This document shows, one piece after another, positions 12,281 through 24,147 of a stretch of DNA of 64,000 bases; position 1 is the stretch's first letter, and every line of letters begins with the position of its first letter. The stretch is taken from NCBI RefSeq assembly GCF_018294505.1, contig NC_057807.1, forward strand, positions 142,900,461 to 142,964,460, read 5' to 3'. Made by a program: the position numbers and the translations under genes. Below the pieces are notes generated by a model, which worked only from the letters and a program-made list of their open reading frames with translations, made no database searches and was not told the origin of the DNA. Source of the DNA: Triticum aestivum (taxonomy: Eukaryota; Streptophyta; Magnoliopsida; Poales; Poaceae).

Positions 12281-13895
12281 TGATGTCTACTACACAACCT
12301 TCTTCTTGTAGACATTGTTGGGACTCCAAGTGCAGAGGTTTGTAGGACAGTAGCAAATTTCCCTCAAGTGGATGACCTAAGGTTTATCAATCCGTGGGAG
12401 GCGTAGGTTGAGGATGGTATCTCTCAAGCAACCTTGCAACCAAATAACAAATAGTCTCTTGTGTCCCCAACACACCTAATACAATGGTAAATTGTATAGG
12501 TGCACTAGTTTGGCGAAGAGATGGTGATAAAAGTGCAATATGGATGGTAGATATAGGTTTTTGTAATCTGAAAATATAAAAACAACAAGGTAACTAGTGG
12601 TAAAAGTGAGCGTAAATGGTATTGCAATGCTTCGAAACAAGGCCTAGGGTTCATACTTTCACTAGTGCAAGTTCTCTCAACAAGGATGACATAATTAGAT
12701 ATAACATCCCTCAACGTGCAACAAAGAGTCACTCCAAAGTCACTAATAGCGGAGAACAAACGAAGAGATTATTGTAGGGTACGAAACCACCTCAAAGTTA
12801 TTCTTCCCGATCAATCCATTGGGCTATTCCTATAAGTGTCACGAACAGCCCTAGAGTTCGTAGTAAAATAACACCTTAGGACACACATCAACCAAAACAC
12901 TAATGTCACCTAGAAACTCCAATGTCACCACAAGTATCCGTGGGTATGATTATACGATATGCATCGCGCAATCTCAGATTCGTCTATTCAACCAACACAA
13001 AGAACTTCAAAGAGTGCCCAAAAGTTTCTACCGGAGAGTCAAGACGAAAATGTGTGCCAACCCCTATGCATAAGTTCACAAGATCACTGAACCCGCAAGT
13101 TGATCACCAAAACATACATCAAGTAGATCACGTGATATCCCATTGTCACCACCGATAAGCACATAAAAGACATACATCAAGTGTTCTCAAATCCTTAAAG
13201 ACTCAATCCGATAAGATAACTTCAAAGGGAAAACTCAATCCATTACAAGAGAGTAGAGGGGGAGAAACATCATAAGATGCAACTATAATAGCAAAGCTCG
13301 CGGTACATCAAGATCGTGCCAAATCAAGAACACGAGAGAGAGAGAGATATCAAACACATAGCTACTGGTAGATACCCTCAGCCCCTAGGGTGAACTACTC
13401 CCTCCTTGTCATGGAGAGCGCTAGGATGATGAAGATGGACACCGGTGATGATTTCCCCCTCTGGCAGGGTGCCGGAACAGGGTCCCGATTGGTTTTTGGT
13501 GGCTACAAAGGCTTGCGGCGGCGGAACTCCCGATCTAGGTTATGTTTCGGGGGTTTCTGTATTTATAGGAGGGTTTGGCGTTGAGAACAAGTAAGGAGGA
13601 TGCATGGGGTGTCCACGAGGCACAGGGGCGCTCCCTCTACCCTCGTGGGCCCCACGGGACTCCTCTCCGATAACTTTTTGTTCTAGTATTTTTTATATTT
13701 TCCAGAAAAAATCTCCGTTGATTTTTAGCGCATTTCGAGAACTTTTATTTCTGCACAAAAACAACACCACGGTAGTTCTGCTGAAAACAGCGTCAGTCCG
13801 TGTTAGTTCTAACAAAATCATACCAAAAGCATGTAAAAATATTATAAACATGGCAGGAATACATAAAAAATTATAGATGCGTTGGAGACGTATCA
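12281..13895 (-). repeat. 3' LTR of WHAM-like element
   Basis: 1615 bp, TG...CA on both strands. CATCCCCAAGCTT (13899-13911), the complement of the purine tract, directly follows. Highly similar to 17993-19897 apart from the LINE insertion there, and to the solo LTR at 28676-30373. Confidence 0.9.
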
Positions 13896-16846
13896 AGCAT
13901 CCCCAAGCTTAATTCCTGCTCGTCCTCGAATAGGTAAATGATAAAAACACAATTTTGATGTGGAATGCTACGTAACATCTTTACCAATGTAATATTCTCT
14001 ATTGTGTCAAGAATGTTCAGATCCATAAGATTCAAAACAAAAGTTTAATATTGACATAAAAACTATAATACTTCAAGCATACTAATAAAGCAATCATGTC
14101 TTCTCAAAATAACATGGCCAAAGAAAGCTATCCCTACAAAATCATATAGTCTGGCTATGCTCTATCTTCATCACACAAAATATTTATATCATGCACAACC
14201 CCGGTTTCAGCCAAGCAATTGTTTCATACTTTAGTATTCTAAATTTTTTTCAATCTTCATGCAATACATGAGCGTGAGCCATGGACATAGCACTATAGGT
14301 GGAATAGAATGGTGGTTGTGGAGAAGACAAAAAGGAGAAGATAGTCTCACATCAACTAGGCGTATCAATGGGCTATGGAGATGCCCATCAATAGATATCA
14401 ATGTGAGTGAGTAGGGATTGCCATGCAACGGATGTACTAGAGCTATAAGTGTATGAAAGCTCAACAAAAGAAACTAAGTGGGTGTGCATCCAACATGCTC
14501 GCTCACAAAGACCTAGGGCACTTTTGAGGAAGCCCATCATTGGAATATACAAGCCAAGTTCTATAATGAAAAATTCCCACTAGTATATGAAAGTGACAAC
14601 ATAGGAGACTCTCTATCATGAAGATCATGGTGCTACTTTGAAGCACAAGTGTGGTAAAAGGATAGTAGCATTGTCCCTTCTATCTTTTTGTCTTTTTTTA
14701 TTTAGGGCTTTTCTCTTTTTTTATGGCCTCTTTTTTTATTTAGTCCGGAGTCTCATCCCAACTTATGGGGGAATCATAGTCTCCATCATCCTTTCCTCAC
14801 TGGGACAATGCTCTAATAATGAAGATCATCACACTTTTATTTACTAACAATTCAAGAATTAAAACTCAATACTTAGAACAAAATATGACTCTATGTGAAT
14901 GCCTCCGGCAGTGTACTGGGATGTGCAATGAATCAAGAGTGACATGTATGAAAGAATTATGAACGGTGGATTTGCCACAAATACGACGTCAACTACATGA
15001 TCATGCAAAGCAATATGACAATGATGAAGCGTGTCATAATAAACATAACAGTTGAAAGTTGCATGGCAATATATCTTAGAATGGCTATGAAAATGCCATA
15101 ATAGGTAGGTATGGTGGCTGTTTTGAGGAAGGTAATGGTGGGTGTATGGTAACGGCGAATGTTGCGCGGCACAAGAGAGGCTAGCAATTGTTGAAGGGTG
15201 AGGGTGCGTATAATCCATGGACTCAACATTAGTCATAAAGAACTCACATACTTATTGCAAAAAACTACGAGTCATCAAAACCAAGCACTACACGCATGCT
15301 CCTAGGGGAAGGGTTGGTAGGAGTTAACCATCGCGCGATCTCGACCTCCACACATAAGGAAGGCAATCAATAAATAAATCATGCTCCAACTTCATCAAAT
15401 AACGGTTCACCATACGTGCATGCTACGAGAATCACAAACTTTAACACAAGTATCTCTCAAATTCACAACTACTCTACTAGCATGACTTTAATATCACCAT
15501 CTTCATATCTCAAAACAATCATAAAGAATCAAACTTCTCATAGTATTCAATGCACTTTATATGAAAGTTTTTATTATACCCATCTTGGATGCCCATCATA
15601 TTAGGACTAATTTTATAACCAAAGCAAGTTACCATGCTGTTCTAAAAGACTCTCAAAATAATATAAGTGAAGCATGAGAGATCAATAATTTCTATAAAAT
15701 AAAACCACCACCGTGCTCTAAAAGGGTATAAGCGAAGCACTAGAGCAAAATTGTCTATCTCAAAAGATATAAGTGAAGCACATAGAGTACTCTAATAAAT
15801 ACCGATTCATGCGTGTCTCTCCCAAAAGGTGTGTACGGCAAGGATGATTGTGATAAAATAAAAAGAAAAGACTCAAATCACCAAGCAAAACACATATCAT
15901 ATGGTGAATAAAAATATAGCCTCAAGTAAAGTTATCGATAGACGAAGACGAAAGAGGGGATGCCATCCGGGGCATACCCAAGCTTAGGCTCTTGATTTTC
16001 CTTGAATATTACCTTGGGGTGCCTTGGGCATCCCCAATCTTAGGCTCTTTCCACTCCTTATTCCATAGTCCAGCGAATCTTTACCCAAAACTTGAAAACT
16101 TCACAACACAAAACTCAACAGAAAACTCGTAAGCTCCTTTAGTATAAGAAAATAAATAACCACTTAGGTACTGTTGTGAACTCATTATAAATTCATATTA
16201 ATGTAATATCTACTATATGCCAACTTATCTATGGTTCATACCCTCCAATACTACTCATAGATTCACTAAAATAAGCAAACAACACATAAAAAACATAATC
16301 TGTCAAAAACAGAACAATCTGTAGTAAGCTGTAACTCTCGAATACTTCTGTAACTCCAAAAATTCTGAAATAAATTGGTGGACGTGATGAATTTGTATAT
16401 TAGTATTCTTCAAAAAGAATCAACTTAAAACCACTCTTCTGTAAAAAATGACAATTATTCTTGCGAGCCCAAAGTTTCTATTTTTACAGCAAGATCGCAT
16501 TAACTTTCACCCAAGTCTTCCCAAAGGTTCTACTTGGCACTTTATTGAAACAAAATCTATAAAACATGATTACTACATTAGGTTAATCATGTGTACACAT
16601 AAAAACTGTAGGGGTAAATATTGGGTTGTCTCCCAACAAGCGCTTTCCTTAATGCCTTTTTAGCTAAGCATGATGATTTCAATGATGCTCACATAAAAGA
16701 TAAGAATTGAAACATAAAGAGAGAATCATGAAGAATATGACTAACACATTTAAGCCTAATCCACTTCATATGCATAGGGATTTTGTGAGCAAACAACTTA
16801 TGGGGACAATAATCAACTAGCATAGGAAGGCAAAGGAAGCATAACT

Positions 16847-17806
16847 TCAAAACTTTAAGTACATAGAGAGGAAACTTGATACTATTGCAATTCCTACAAG
16901 CATATATTCCTCCCTCATAATAATTTTCAGTAGCATCATGAATGAATTAAACAATATAATTATCACATAAAGCATTATTTTCATGACATGATCTACATGC
17001 ATATAAATTTTATTACTCTCCACATAAGCAAACTCCTTCTCATGAATAGTAGTGGGAGCAAACTCAACAAAATAACTATCATGTGAGGCATAATACAATT
17101 GAAAATTAAAATCAAGATGACAAGTTTCATGGTTATAATTATTCTTTATATCATACATGTCATCACAATAATCATCATAGATAGAAACTTTGTTCTCATA
17201 ATCAATTGGAACCTCTTCCGAAATAGTGGATTCATCACTAAATAAAGTCATGACCTCTCAAAATCCACTTTCATCAATATAACCATAAGATTCAACATCC
17301 TCCTAAATAGTGGGATCAATACTACCTAAAGTTGACACTCTTCCAATTGGAACCTCTTCCGAAATAGTGGATTCATCACTAAATAAAGTCATGACCTCTC
17401 AAAATCCACTTTCATCAATATAACCATAAGTTTCAACATCCTCCTAAATAGTGGGATCAATACTACCTAAAGTTGACACTCTTCCAAACCCACTTTCATC
17501 AATATAATTATCATAAATAGGAGGCATGCTATCATCATAATATATTTTCTCATCACAACTTGGGGGGCAAAAAATATCATATTCATCAAACATAGCATCC
17601 CCAAGATTGTGGCTTTGCATATCATTAGCATCATGGATATTCAAGGAATTCATACTAACAACATTGCAATCATGCTCATCATTCAAAGATTTAGTGCCAA
17701 ACATTTCAATGCATTCTTCTTCTAGCACATGGGCACAATTTTCCTTTCCATCATTTTCACGAAAGACAGTAAAAAGATGAAGCATATGAGGCAACCTTAA
17801 TTCCAT
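16847..17806 (-). pseudogene. Small internal ORFs of WHAM-like element (no pol)
   Basis: Two minus-strand ORFs lie just downstream of the primer site: 17444-17806 (120 aa, begins MELRLPHMLHLFTVFREND) and 16847-17251 (134 aa, contains DYENKVSIYDDYCDDMYDI). They belong to one former acidic Asp/Tyr/Glu-rich reading frame broken by stops. A 141-bp in-frame tandem duplication lies between them. I recognise this protein type from Athila-like non-autonomous Triticeae elements but know no function for it. It has no gag, zinc-knuckle or pol motif. Confidence 0.5.
17203..17484. repeat. 141-bp direct tandem duplication (2 copies)
   Basis: 17203-17343 and 17344-17484 are nearly identical (for example CATAAGATTC versus CATAAGTTTC). 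141 is 47 codons, so the frame of the decayed ORF is kept. Confidence 0.9.
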
Positions 17807-17902
17807 ATTTTTGTAGTTTTCTTTTATAGACTAAACTAGTGATAAAACAAGAAACAAAAAGATTCGATTGCAATATCTAAAGATATACCTTCAAGCACTA
17901 AC

Positions 17903-17992
17903 CTCCCCGGCAACGGCGCTAGAAAAGAGCTTAGTTGATGGGGTATTAGTGCCGCTTACCTAGCCTCCCCGGCAACGGCGTCGAAAAGCGCT
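17903..17992 (-). promoter_or_regulatory. Primer-binding region of WHAM-like element, duplicated
   Basis: CTCCCCGGCAACGGCG occurs twice: next to the LTR (about 17965-17980) and again about 62 bases further in (about 17905-17921). CCCCGGCAACGGCG.CA is the 3' end of plant tRNA-Asp, the usual primer of Athila-type elements. A comparable site on the plus strand is at 22694-22711. Confidence 0.65.
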
Positions 17993-19897
17993 TGATGTCT
18001 ACTACACAACCTTCTTGTAGACGGTTTTTTGACCTTGAAAACAGCAGGAGAGGCTCCTACTGTTATATATTAGAACCAAAGTTTAGTTACATAGAATATA
18101 CATGCTCTTGAGGGAGAGCCCTCAAGGGGGAAGTGATAAGAGTCAGCTAGTGGAAACTTATACAAGTGCTGATTGACTGAAAGTTCAGTGGAGAGGTAAG
18201 ATTACAAAGCTAAGGCAAATAAAGTAATGTAGTCCCAATGAGCTTTGTCCACTCTGAATTTTAGCCAAAGGAGATCAACTTTGACCTTCTTGTAGACGTT
18301 GTTGGGCCTACAAGTGCAGAGGTTTGTAGGACAGTAACACATTTCACTCAAGTGGATGACCTAAGGTTTATAAATCCATGGGAGGCGTAGGTTGAAGTTG
18401 GTCTCTCTCAAGCAACCCTGCAACCAAATAACAAAGAGTCTCTTGTGTCCCCAACACACCCAATACAATGGTAAATTGTGTCGGTGCACTAGTTCGGCAA
18501 AGAGATGGTGATACAAGTGCAATATGGATGGCAGATATAGGTTTTTGTAATATGAAAATATAAAAAACAGCAAGGTAACTAGTGGTAAAAGTGAGCGCAA
18601 ACACTATTGCAATGCTTTGAAACAAGGCCTAGGGTTCATACTTTCACCAGTGCAAGTTCTCTCAACAAGGATAACATAATTAGATCATATAAGAATCCCT
18701 CAACATGCGCCAAAGAGTCACTCCAAAGTCACTAATAGCGGAGAACAAATGAAGAGATTATTGTAGGGTACGAAACCACCTCAAAGTTATTCTTTCTGAT
18801 CAATCCATTGGGCTATTCCTATAAGTGTCACAAACAACCCTAGAGTTTGTAATAAAATAACACCTTAAGACACACATCAACCAAAACCCTAGTGTGACTT
18901 AGATACTCCAATGTCTCCACAAGTATCCGTGGATATGATTATACGATATGCATCACACAATCTCAGATTCATCTATTCAACCAACACAAAGAACTTCAAA
19001 GAGTGCCCCAAATTTTCTACCAAAGAGTCAAGATGAAAATGTGTGCCAACCCCTATGCATAAGTTCACAAGGTCACTGAACCCGCAAGTTGATCACCAAA
19101 ACATACATCAAGTAGATCATGTGATATCCCATTGTTACCACAGCTAAGCACATGCAAGACATACATCATGTGTTCTCAAATCCTTAAAGACTCAATCCGA
19201 TAAGATAACTTCAAAGGGAAAACTCAATCCATTACAAGAGAGTAGAGGGGGAGAAACATCATAAGATCCAACTATAATGCCAAAGCTCGCGGTACATCAA
19301 GATCGTGCCAAATCAAGAACACGAGAGAGAGAGATCAAACACATAGCTACTGGTACATACCCTCAGCCCCGAGGGTGAACTACTCCCTCCTCATCATGGA
19401 GAGCGCCAGGATGATGAAGATAGCCACCGGTGATGATTTCCCCCTCCGGCAAGGTGCCGGAACAGGGTCCCGATTGGTTTTTGGTGGCTACAGAGGCTTG
19501 CGGTGGCGGAACTCCCGATCTAGGTTATCTTTCAGGGGTTTCTATATTTATAGGAGGGTTTGGCGTCGAGAACAAGTCAGGAGGACCCACAGGGTGTCCA
19601 CGAGGCACATGGGCACGCCCTGGGGGGGGGGGGGGCTCCACCCTCGTGGGCCCCATGGGACTCCTCTCCGATAACTTTTTGTTCTAGTATTTTTTTATAT
19701 TTTCCAGAAAAAATCTCCGTTGATTTTGAGCGCATTCCGAGAACTTTTGTTTGTGCACAAAAACAACACCATGGTAGTTCTGCTAAAAACAACGTCAGTC
19801 CGAGTTAGTTCTAACCAAATCATACCAAAAGCATGTAAAAATAATATAAACATGGCATGAATACATCAAAAATTATAGATATGTCGGAGACGTATCA
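17993..19897 (-). repeat. 5' LTR of WHAM-like element (with LINE insert)
   Basis: 1905 bp, of which 275 bp are the LINE fragment plus one copy of its duplicated target. Contains a run of 14 G at 19622-19635 where the other LTR has ordinary sequence. Confidence 0.88.
18024..18283 (-). mobile_element. 5'-truncated LINE (non-LTR retrotransposon) insertion, 260 bp
   Basis: Inserted in the LTR and flanked by a perfect 15-bp duplication ACCTTCTTGTAGACG (18009-18023 and 18284-18298). On the minus strand the insert ends in GGTCAAAAAAC, a short A-rich tail. A variable-length 15-bp TSD plus an A-rich 3' end and no inverted repeats are LINE features. No coding is left. Confidence 0.8.
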
Positions 19898-19902
19898 GCC
19901 GG

Positions 19903-20303
19903 GCCCTCCCCGTGCGGACGCGGTTGTTCTAGGTCGTCACGCTCGCCCAGCTCGGGCCGAGGTGTGGGTCCTGTCTCCGCCACTCTAGATGGTGCAACCA
20001 GCGGGTCTTGGCTCGCACCGGAGCAAGTGACGACATCGTGTTGGCTGAGCTCGTTGGTGGGGCAAGAAGGAGGAGGCTAGACCTCTCCATGACACGCACC
20101 AACAGAAGCATGATCAACAACATGTTGAAGGGGCTAGGCCGCTCCTACGGCTCCGGCCCCTGCTCCAGTTGAAATGGTAGTGTTAGCAGCACCGCCTATG
20201 GCGTCTACGCCACCCATTGCCACATCCAGCACCCGCAGTGGCTAGTGACGAAGCCTTTGAGGTGGAAGGATGCGTCACCACACCACTCCTCTTCTTGGGA
20301 GCC
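19903..20303 (-). pseudogene. gag start of Tat-type element A
   Basis: The minus-strand ATG at 20303 opens with MAPKKRSGVVTHPSTSKASS about 90 bases after the LTR; stops follow. The equivalent plus-strand leader and start in element C is at 30619-30958 (MAPVKTKKQSG). It reads into the WHAM-like insertion at 19902. Confidence 0.5.
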
Positions 20304-20393
20304 ATGGACGATGTAGAAGGATGATGAAGATCGACGCACCAGCTACTACTTCAGGTTCGCACAAGCGACACCCCCTACCTGGAGCGCCAAAGA

Positions 20394-21325
20394 TGTCAGC
20401 ATGCAAGCACGATCACCTATGGGGAAGAGATGCCCCTTTGTGGTTCGGCAAGGGGACGATCACATTGCACAAAGAGTAGAAGGAGCACGGGACAACATGG
20501 CAATGGATAGCTCTCTTTTACCAAAGTTTGGGCCGCTTTGCAGCGTAAAACCCTACTCCTACTATAGTGGACTGATCTGGAGGAAAACAAAGACATGACA
20601 TGCTCTAGGCCGACAATGGTGCCTCGGGGGGAGCAGCGTGTGTGTACAAGTGTTGGGCGATCTAAAAGTCGAACCCTTTGCTAGGTTGCCTCGGGCCTCC
20701 TTTTATAGCCAAAGGGGCGACCACAGTGGAAAAACAGTAATTTGAGTGTGATTAGATAGCTAACAGTGCTATCATACCTAACTCTGGTAGTTAGGACAAA
20801 GTGCATTAAATGCACTTCTAGGTGTCGTGTTGAGGTTGAAGCCAGGTAAGCCTGCCCGCCGCTTATCCATCTCTTCCTTATTAGCATGACACGCCTCCTG
20901 GACAGATGTCAATAAAGCTAATCTCTTCCTCGCCATGCTGCCACGTGCTTGATAGAATCCACCTAGTTGCTTGATAGCTTGACACCGCACTGATTATTGA
21001 CTTGGGTGCGATGAGGTGGAGCGGTGGTGTCTTGGAGAAGGCCTGCCGACAGGGAGCCTAGCGGGATCTGATCTTGGCAGCCTCGGCAAGCCTTCCTGGG
21101 GAGAATTGGTCTCCAGGGGCGGTCACCAGGCTCTCCTGCCCGGCAAGGGAGGCCTCCTTTAGGTGATATCCTTTGCTCACCTGTTTATCTTAATGCTCTC
21201 CTTGATCTCACGAAGAGCGATTTCTCTGTCCTAGTTTTGTGCCATGCACTGGTACTGGACGTATGGTCGCCAGCATGCCTGTGCATGGGTTCGGGTAGCA
21301 AACATGAGTGTTTGCTGCACTGACA
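20394..21325 (-). repeat. 5' LTR of Tat-type element A
   Basis: 932 bp, reading on the minus strand TGTCAGTGCAGC...GCTGACA. Contains a TATA-like CTATAAAAGGAGGCC on the minus strand (about 20695-20712). Similar in layout to the LTRs at 25821-26758, 27990-30618 and 36030-36955. Confidence 0.75.
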
Positions 21326-22682
21326 TAAACGAAGTCCAAACACGATAAAAATTTACGGAGAAATGTTTTGGAATATATGTGATTTTTGGGAAGTGGAATC
21401 AACGTGAGATGATGCCTCAGGGGCCCACAAGCACTAGGTGCGCGCCCCCTACCGAGGGCATGCCTGGCAGGCTTGTGGCCACCCCGAAGGTCGCTTGGAG
21501 GTGTCCTTCAGCCGCAAGGAAGCTTATATCCGGATAAAAATCGTGTTAAAATTTCAGCCCAATCGAAGTTACGGATCTCCAGATATTTAAGAAATGGTGA
21601 AAGGCCAGAAAATAGGAACGAGAAATAGAAGAGAAATAGAGAGATAGATCCAATCTCAGAGGGGCTCTCGCCCGTCCACCACCATGGAGGCCATGGACCA
21701 GAGGGGAAACCCTTCTCCCATCTAGGGGGAGGTCAAGGAATAAGAAGAACAAGTGGGGCTCTCTCCCCCTCTCTCCAAGTGGTGCCGGAATGCCGCCGGG
21801 GCCATCATCATGACGACAATCTACACCAACAACTTCGCCACTGTCATCACCAACTCTCTCCCCCTCTATGCAGTGGTGTAACACCTCTTCTCCCCGCTGT
21901 AATCCCTACTTAAACATGGTGCTCAACACTATATATCATTATCCAATGATATGTGGCTATCCTATGGTGTTTTAATAGATCCGTTTTGTCCTATGGGTTG
22001 ATTGACGATCGTGATTGGTTTGAGTGGTATGTTTTATTATTGGTGCTATCCTATGGTGCTCTCTGTGTTGCGCAAGCGTGAGGGATCTCCGCTATAGGGT
22101 GTTGCAACATTTTCATGATTCGCTTATGGTGGGTTGCTAGAGTGACAGAAGCTTAAACCTGAGTAAGGGGGTTGTTGCGTATGGGAGTAAAGAGGACTTG
22201 ATGCCTTATAATGCTATGGTTGGGTTTTACCTTAATGATCTTCAGTAGTTGCGGATACTTGCTAGAGTTCCAATCATAAGTGCATATGATCCAAGTAGAG
22301 AAACTATGTTAGCTTATGCCTCCCCCTCATATAAAATTGCAATAATGATTACCGGTCTAGTTATCGATTGCCTAGGGACAAATAACTTTCTTGCGAAAAA
22401 AGCTCTCTACTAAAACCAACTTAATTGTTTCTTTATCTAAACAGCCCCTAGCTTTTATTTGCGTGTTCTTTATTATCTTGCATACCTATCCCTTTACACC
22501 TACAAAGTACTTCTAGTCTCATACTTGTTCTAGGTAAAGCAAACATAAAGTGTGCCTAGAGTTGTATCGGTGGTCGGTAGAACTTGAGGGAATATTTGTT
22601 CTACCTTTAGCTCCTCGTTGGGTTTGACACTCTTACTTATCGAGAAAGGCTACAATTGACCCCCTATACTTGTGGGTTATCA
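21326..22682 (+). repeat. 5' LTR fragment of Athila-type element
   Basis: Ends in TGGGTTATCA 11 bases before the tRNA-Asp-type primer site. Its start is not in the window, because Tat-type A inserted into this LTR at 21325/21326. Confidence 0.7.
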
Positions 22683-22812
22683 AGACCATTTTCTGGCGCC
22701 GTTGCCAGGGAGCAATAGCGTGGGGTGAATATTCTCATGTATGCTTGTTTGCTTTATCACTAAGTAGATTTTGTTTTCTGTTCTAAGTTGTTTTATATCT
22801 TTACTTCTGGAT

Positions 22813-24147
22813 ATGGAACACGAAATACCAAAAAAATTAGGTGTACTTGCTACTCATGCAGATGGGGAACCTCCTAAAACCCTCGATGCTCGTTATGTGA
22901 AAAATATTAAACACTACTTTGATAATCCTAAGAAAACCCCATTCAACTCGATAATGGGAGACACGTTGGATCAATGTGAATACTGTAGGGATTATCACTT
23001 GACTCAAAAAGGGAAACTCTTATGGGATCAAATTGAAATGTTGCGATGGTATGCTTGGAATTTATGCTTGAGATATGATTATACTTGTTGCTCTAGGATG
23101 AAGGCTCCACACCTTCACTTTTCATGTGAATTTAATGATAATCAAACCTTGGCTTCTTATGCTAATGGTATATATGATTACTATGATGTGGAACAAATAG
23201 AAGAATTCGTTGCTTTTAAGGGTGCTTATGAAATTGAATCTTTGTTTGAATAGTGTGAAAATTATGATGATGTTGTTTACAGACCTGGAAATTATGCTAT
23301 ACTTAAATATGAGAATTATGAATGTAATGCTGATATTAATGTGTTTATTGAGAACGTCTCCACTGTCCAAGAAGAGCTAATATTTTGCAGGAATCTATGG
23401 AAGAAGAAATTGCTGAAACTATGAGCTCATTGGATGAAAAGACGATGAGGAGAGCGAAGAACAAAAGGAGGAAGAGAGGATTAGCTACCCGTGCCCACCT
23501 TCTAATGAGAGTAACTCTTCAACCAAAACATTGTTTAATTTTCCTTCGTGCTTATCGAAGGATGAATGTTGTGATGATTGCTATGATCCCTTGGATTCAT
23601 TTGAAATATCCCTTTTTGATGAAATTGATGCTTGCTATGCTTGTGGCCATGATGCTAATATGAATGATGCTTATGGAGATGAACTTGCTATAGTTCCTTA
23701 TGTTATGAAAGAAATTGTTGCTATTGCACCCACACATGATAGTCCTATTATCCTTTTGAATTCTCCCAACTACACTATATCAAAGAAGTTTGCGCTTATT
23801 AAGGATTATATTGATGGGTAGCGTTTTACTACTACACATGATGATTTCGATGAATATAATATGCATGTGCTTGCTGCTTCTACTTGCAATTATTATGAGA
23901 GAGGAACTACATCTCCACATCTCTATGTTTCCAACACGTCAAAATTGCTAGAAACTGTTTATGATATGCATTGGCATTTACTTGATGTGCATGAATTGTT
24001 ATTTAATGACATGCCGATGCATAGGAAGAGAGTTGGAATTCTCTGTTGCATTATATATATTACATTGTGCTCAATACTAAAATATAAATCATTGATAATT
24101 AAAATTGGCTTTGATATACCTTGGGATCCTGGTGGATCCATTACTTG
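22813..24147 (+). pseudogene. Decayed acidic ORF of Athila-type element
   Basis: Starts MEHEIPKKLGVLATHADGEP at 22813 and is open to a TAG at 23251-23253. Coding-like sequence continues past that stop in the same frame (CENYDDVVYRPGNYAILKYE) and then in other frames: 23531-23821 has FEISLFDEIDACYACGHDAN, 23861-24147 has HVLAASTCNYYERGTTSP and ends near FDIPWDPGGS. So about 440 codons of one former protein are broken by at least two stops and frameshifts. The protein is Asp/Tyr-rich. I know it only as the typical ORF of non-autonomous Athila-like Triticeae elements; function unknown. Confidence 0.55.

Larger units (their letters stand above)
12281..19897 (-). mobile_element. Complete WHAM/Sabrina-like non-autonomous retrotransposon with TSD GCCGG
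   Basis: Two LTRs (12281-13895 and 17993-19897), both TGATGTCTAC...GTATCA on the plus strand, flank 4.1 kb of internal sequence. The 5-bp duplication GCCGG stands at 12276-12280 and 19898-19902, proving one insertion event into Tat-type gag sequence. The orientation is minus: the purine tract is next to the left LTR and a tRNA-Asp-like primer site is next to the right LTR. The internal region has no protease, reverse transcriptase, RNase H or integrase, only small decayed ORFs, so movement must have depended on another element. A LINE fragment lies in the 5' LTR. Confidence 0.9.
11517..21325 (-). mobile_element. Tat-type gypsy retrotransposon A, 5' part, split by a WHAM-like element
   Basis: The minus-oriented 5' LTR is at 20394-21325. 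Its primer-binding region is to its left, with gag sequence at 19903-20303 and, beyond the 12276-19902 insertion, at 11517-12275. The left part is further split by CACTA 1. The leader and LTR junction match the plus-strand element at 27990-36955 (both have TCTTTGG.GC.CCAGGTAGGG next to the LTR). The right flank TAAAC (21326-21330) is one half of the expected TSD. Confidence 0.75.

Noticed and set aside
13330..13350. GA-rich repeats in WHAM-like LTRs
   Set aside because: Only a few units; family feature, not an expanded microsatellite except in the solo LTR copy.
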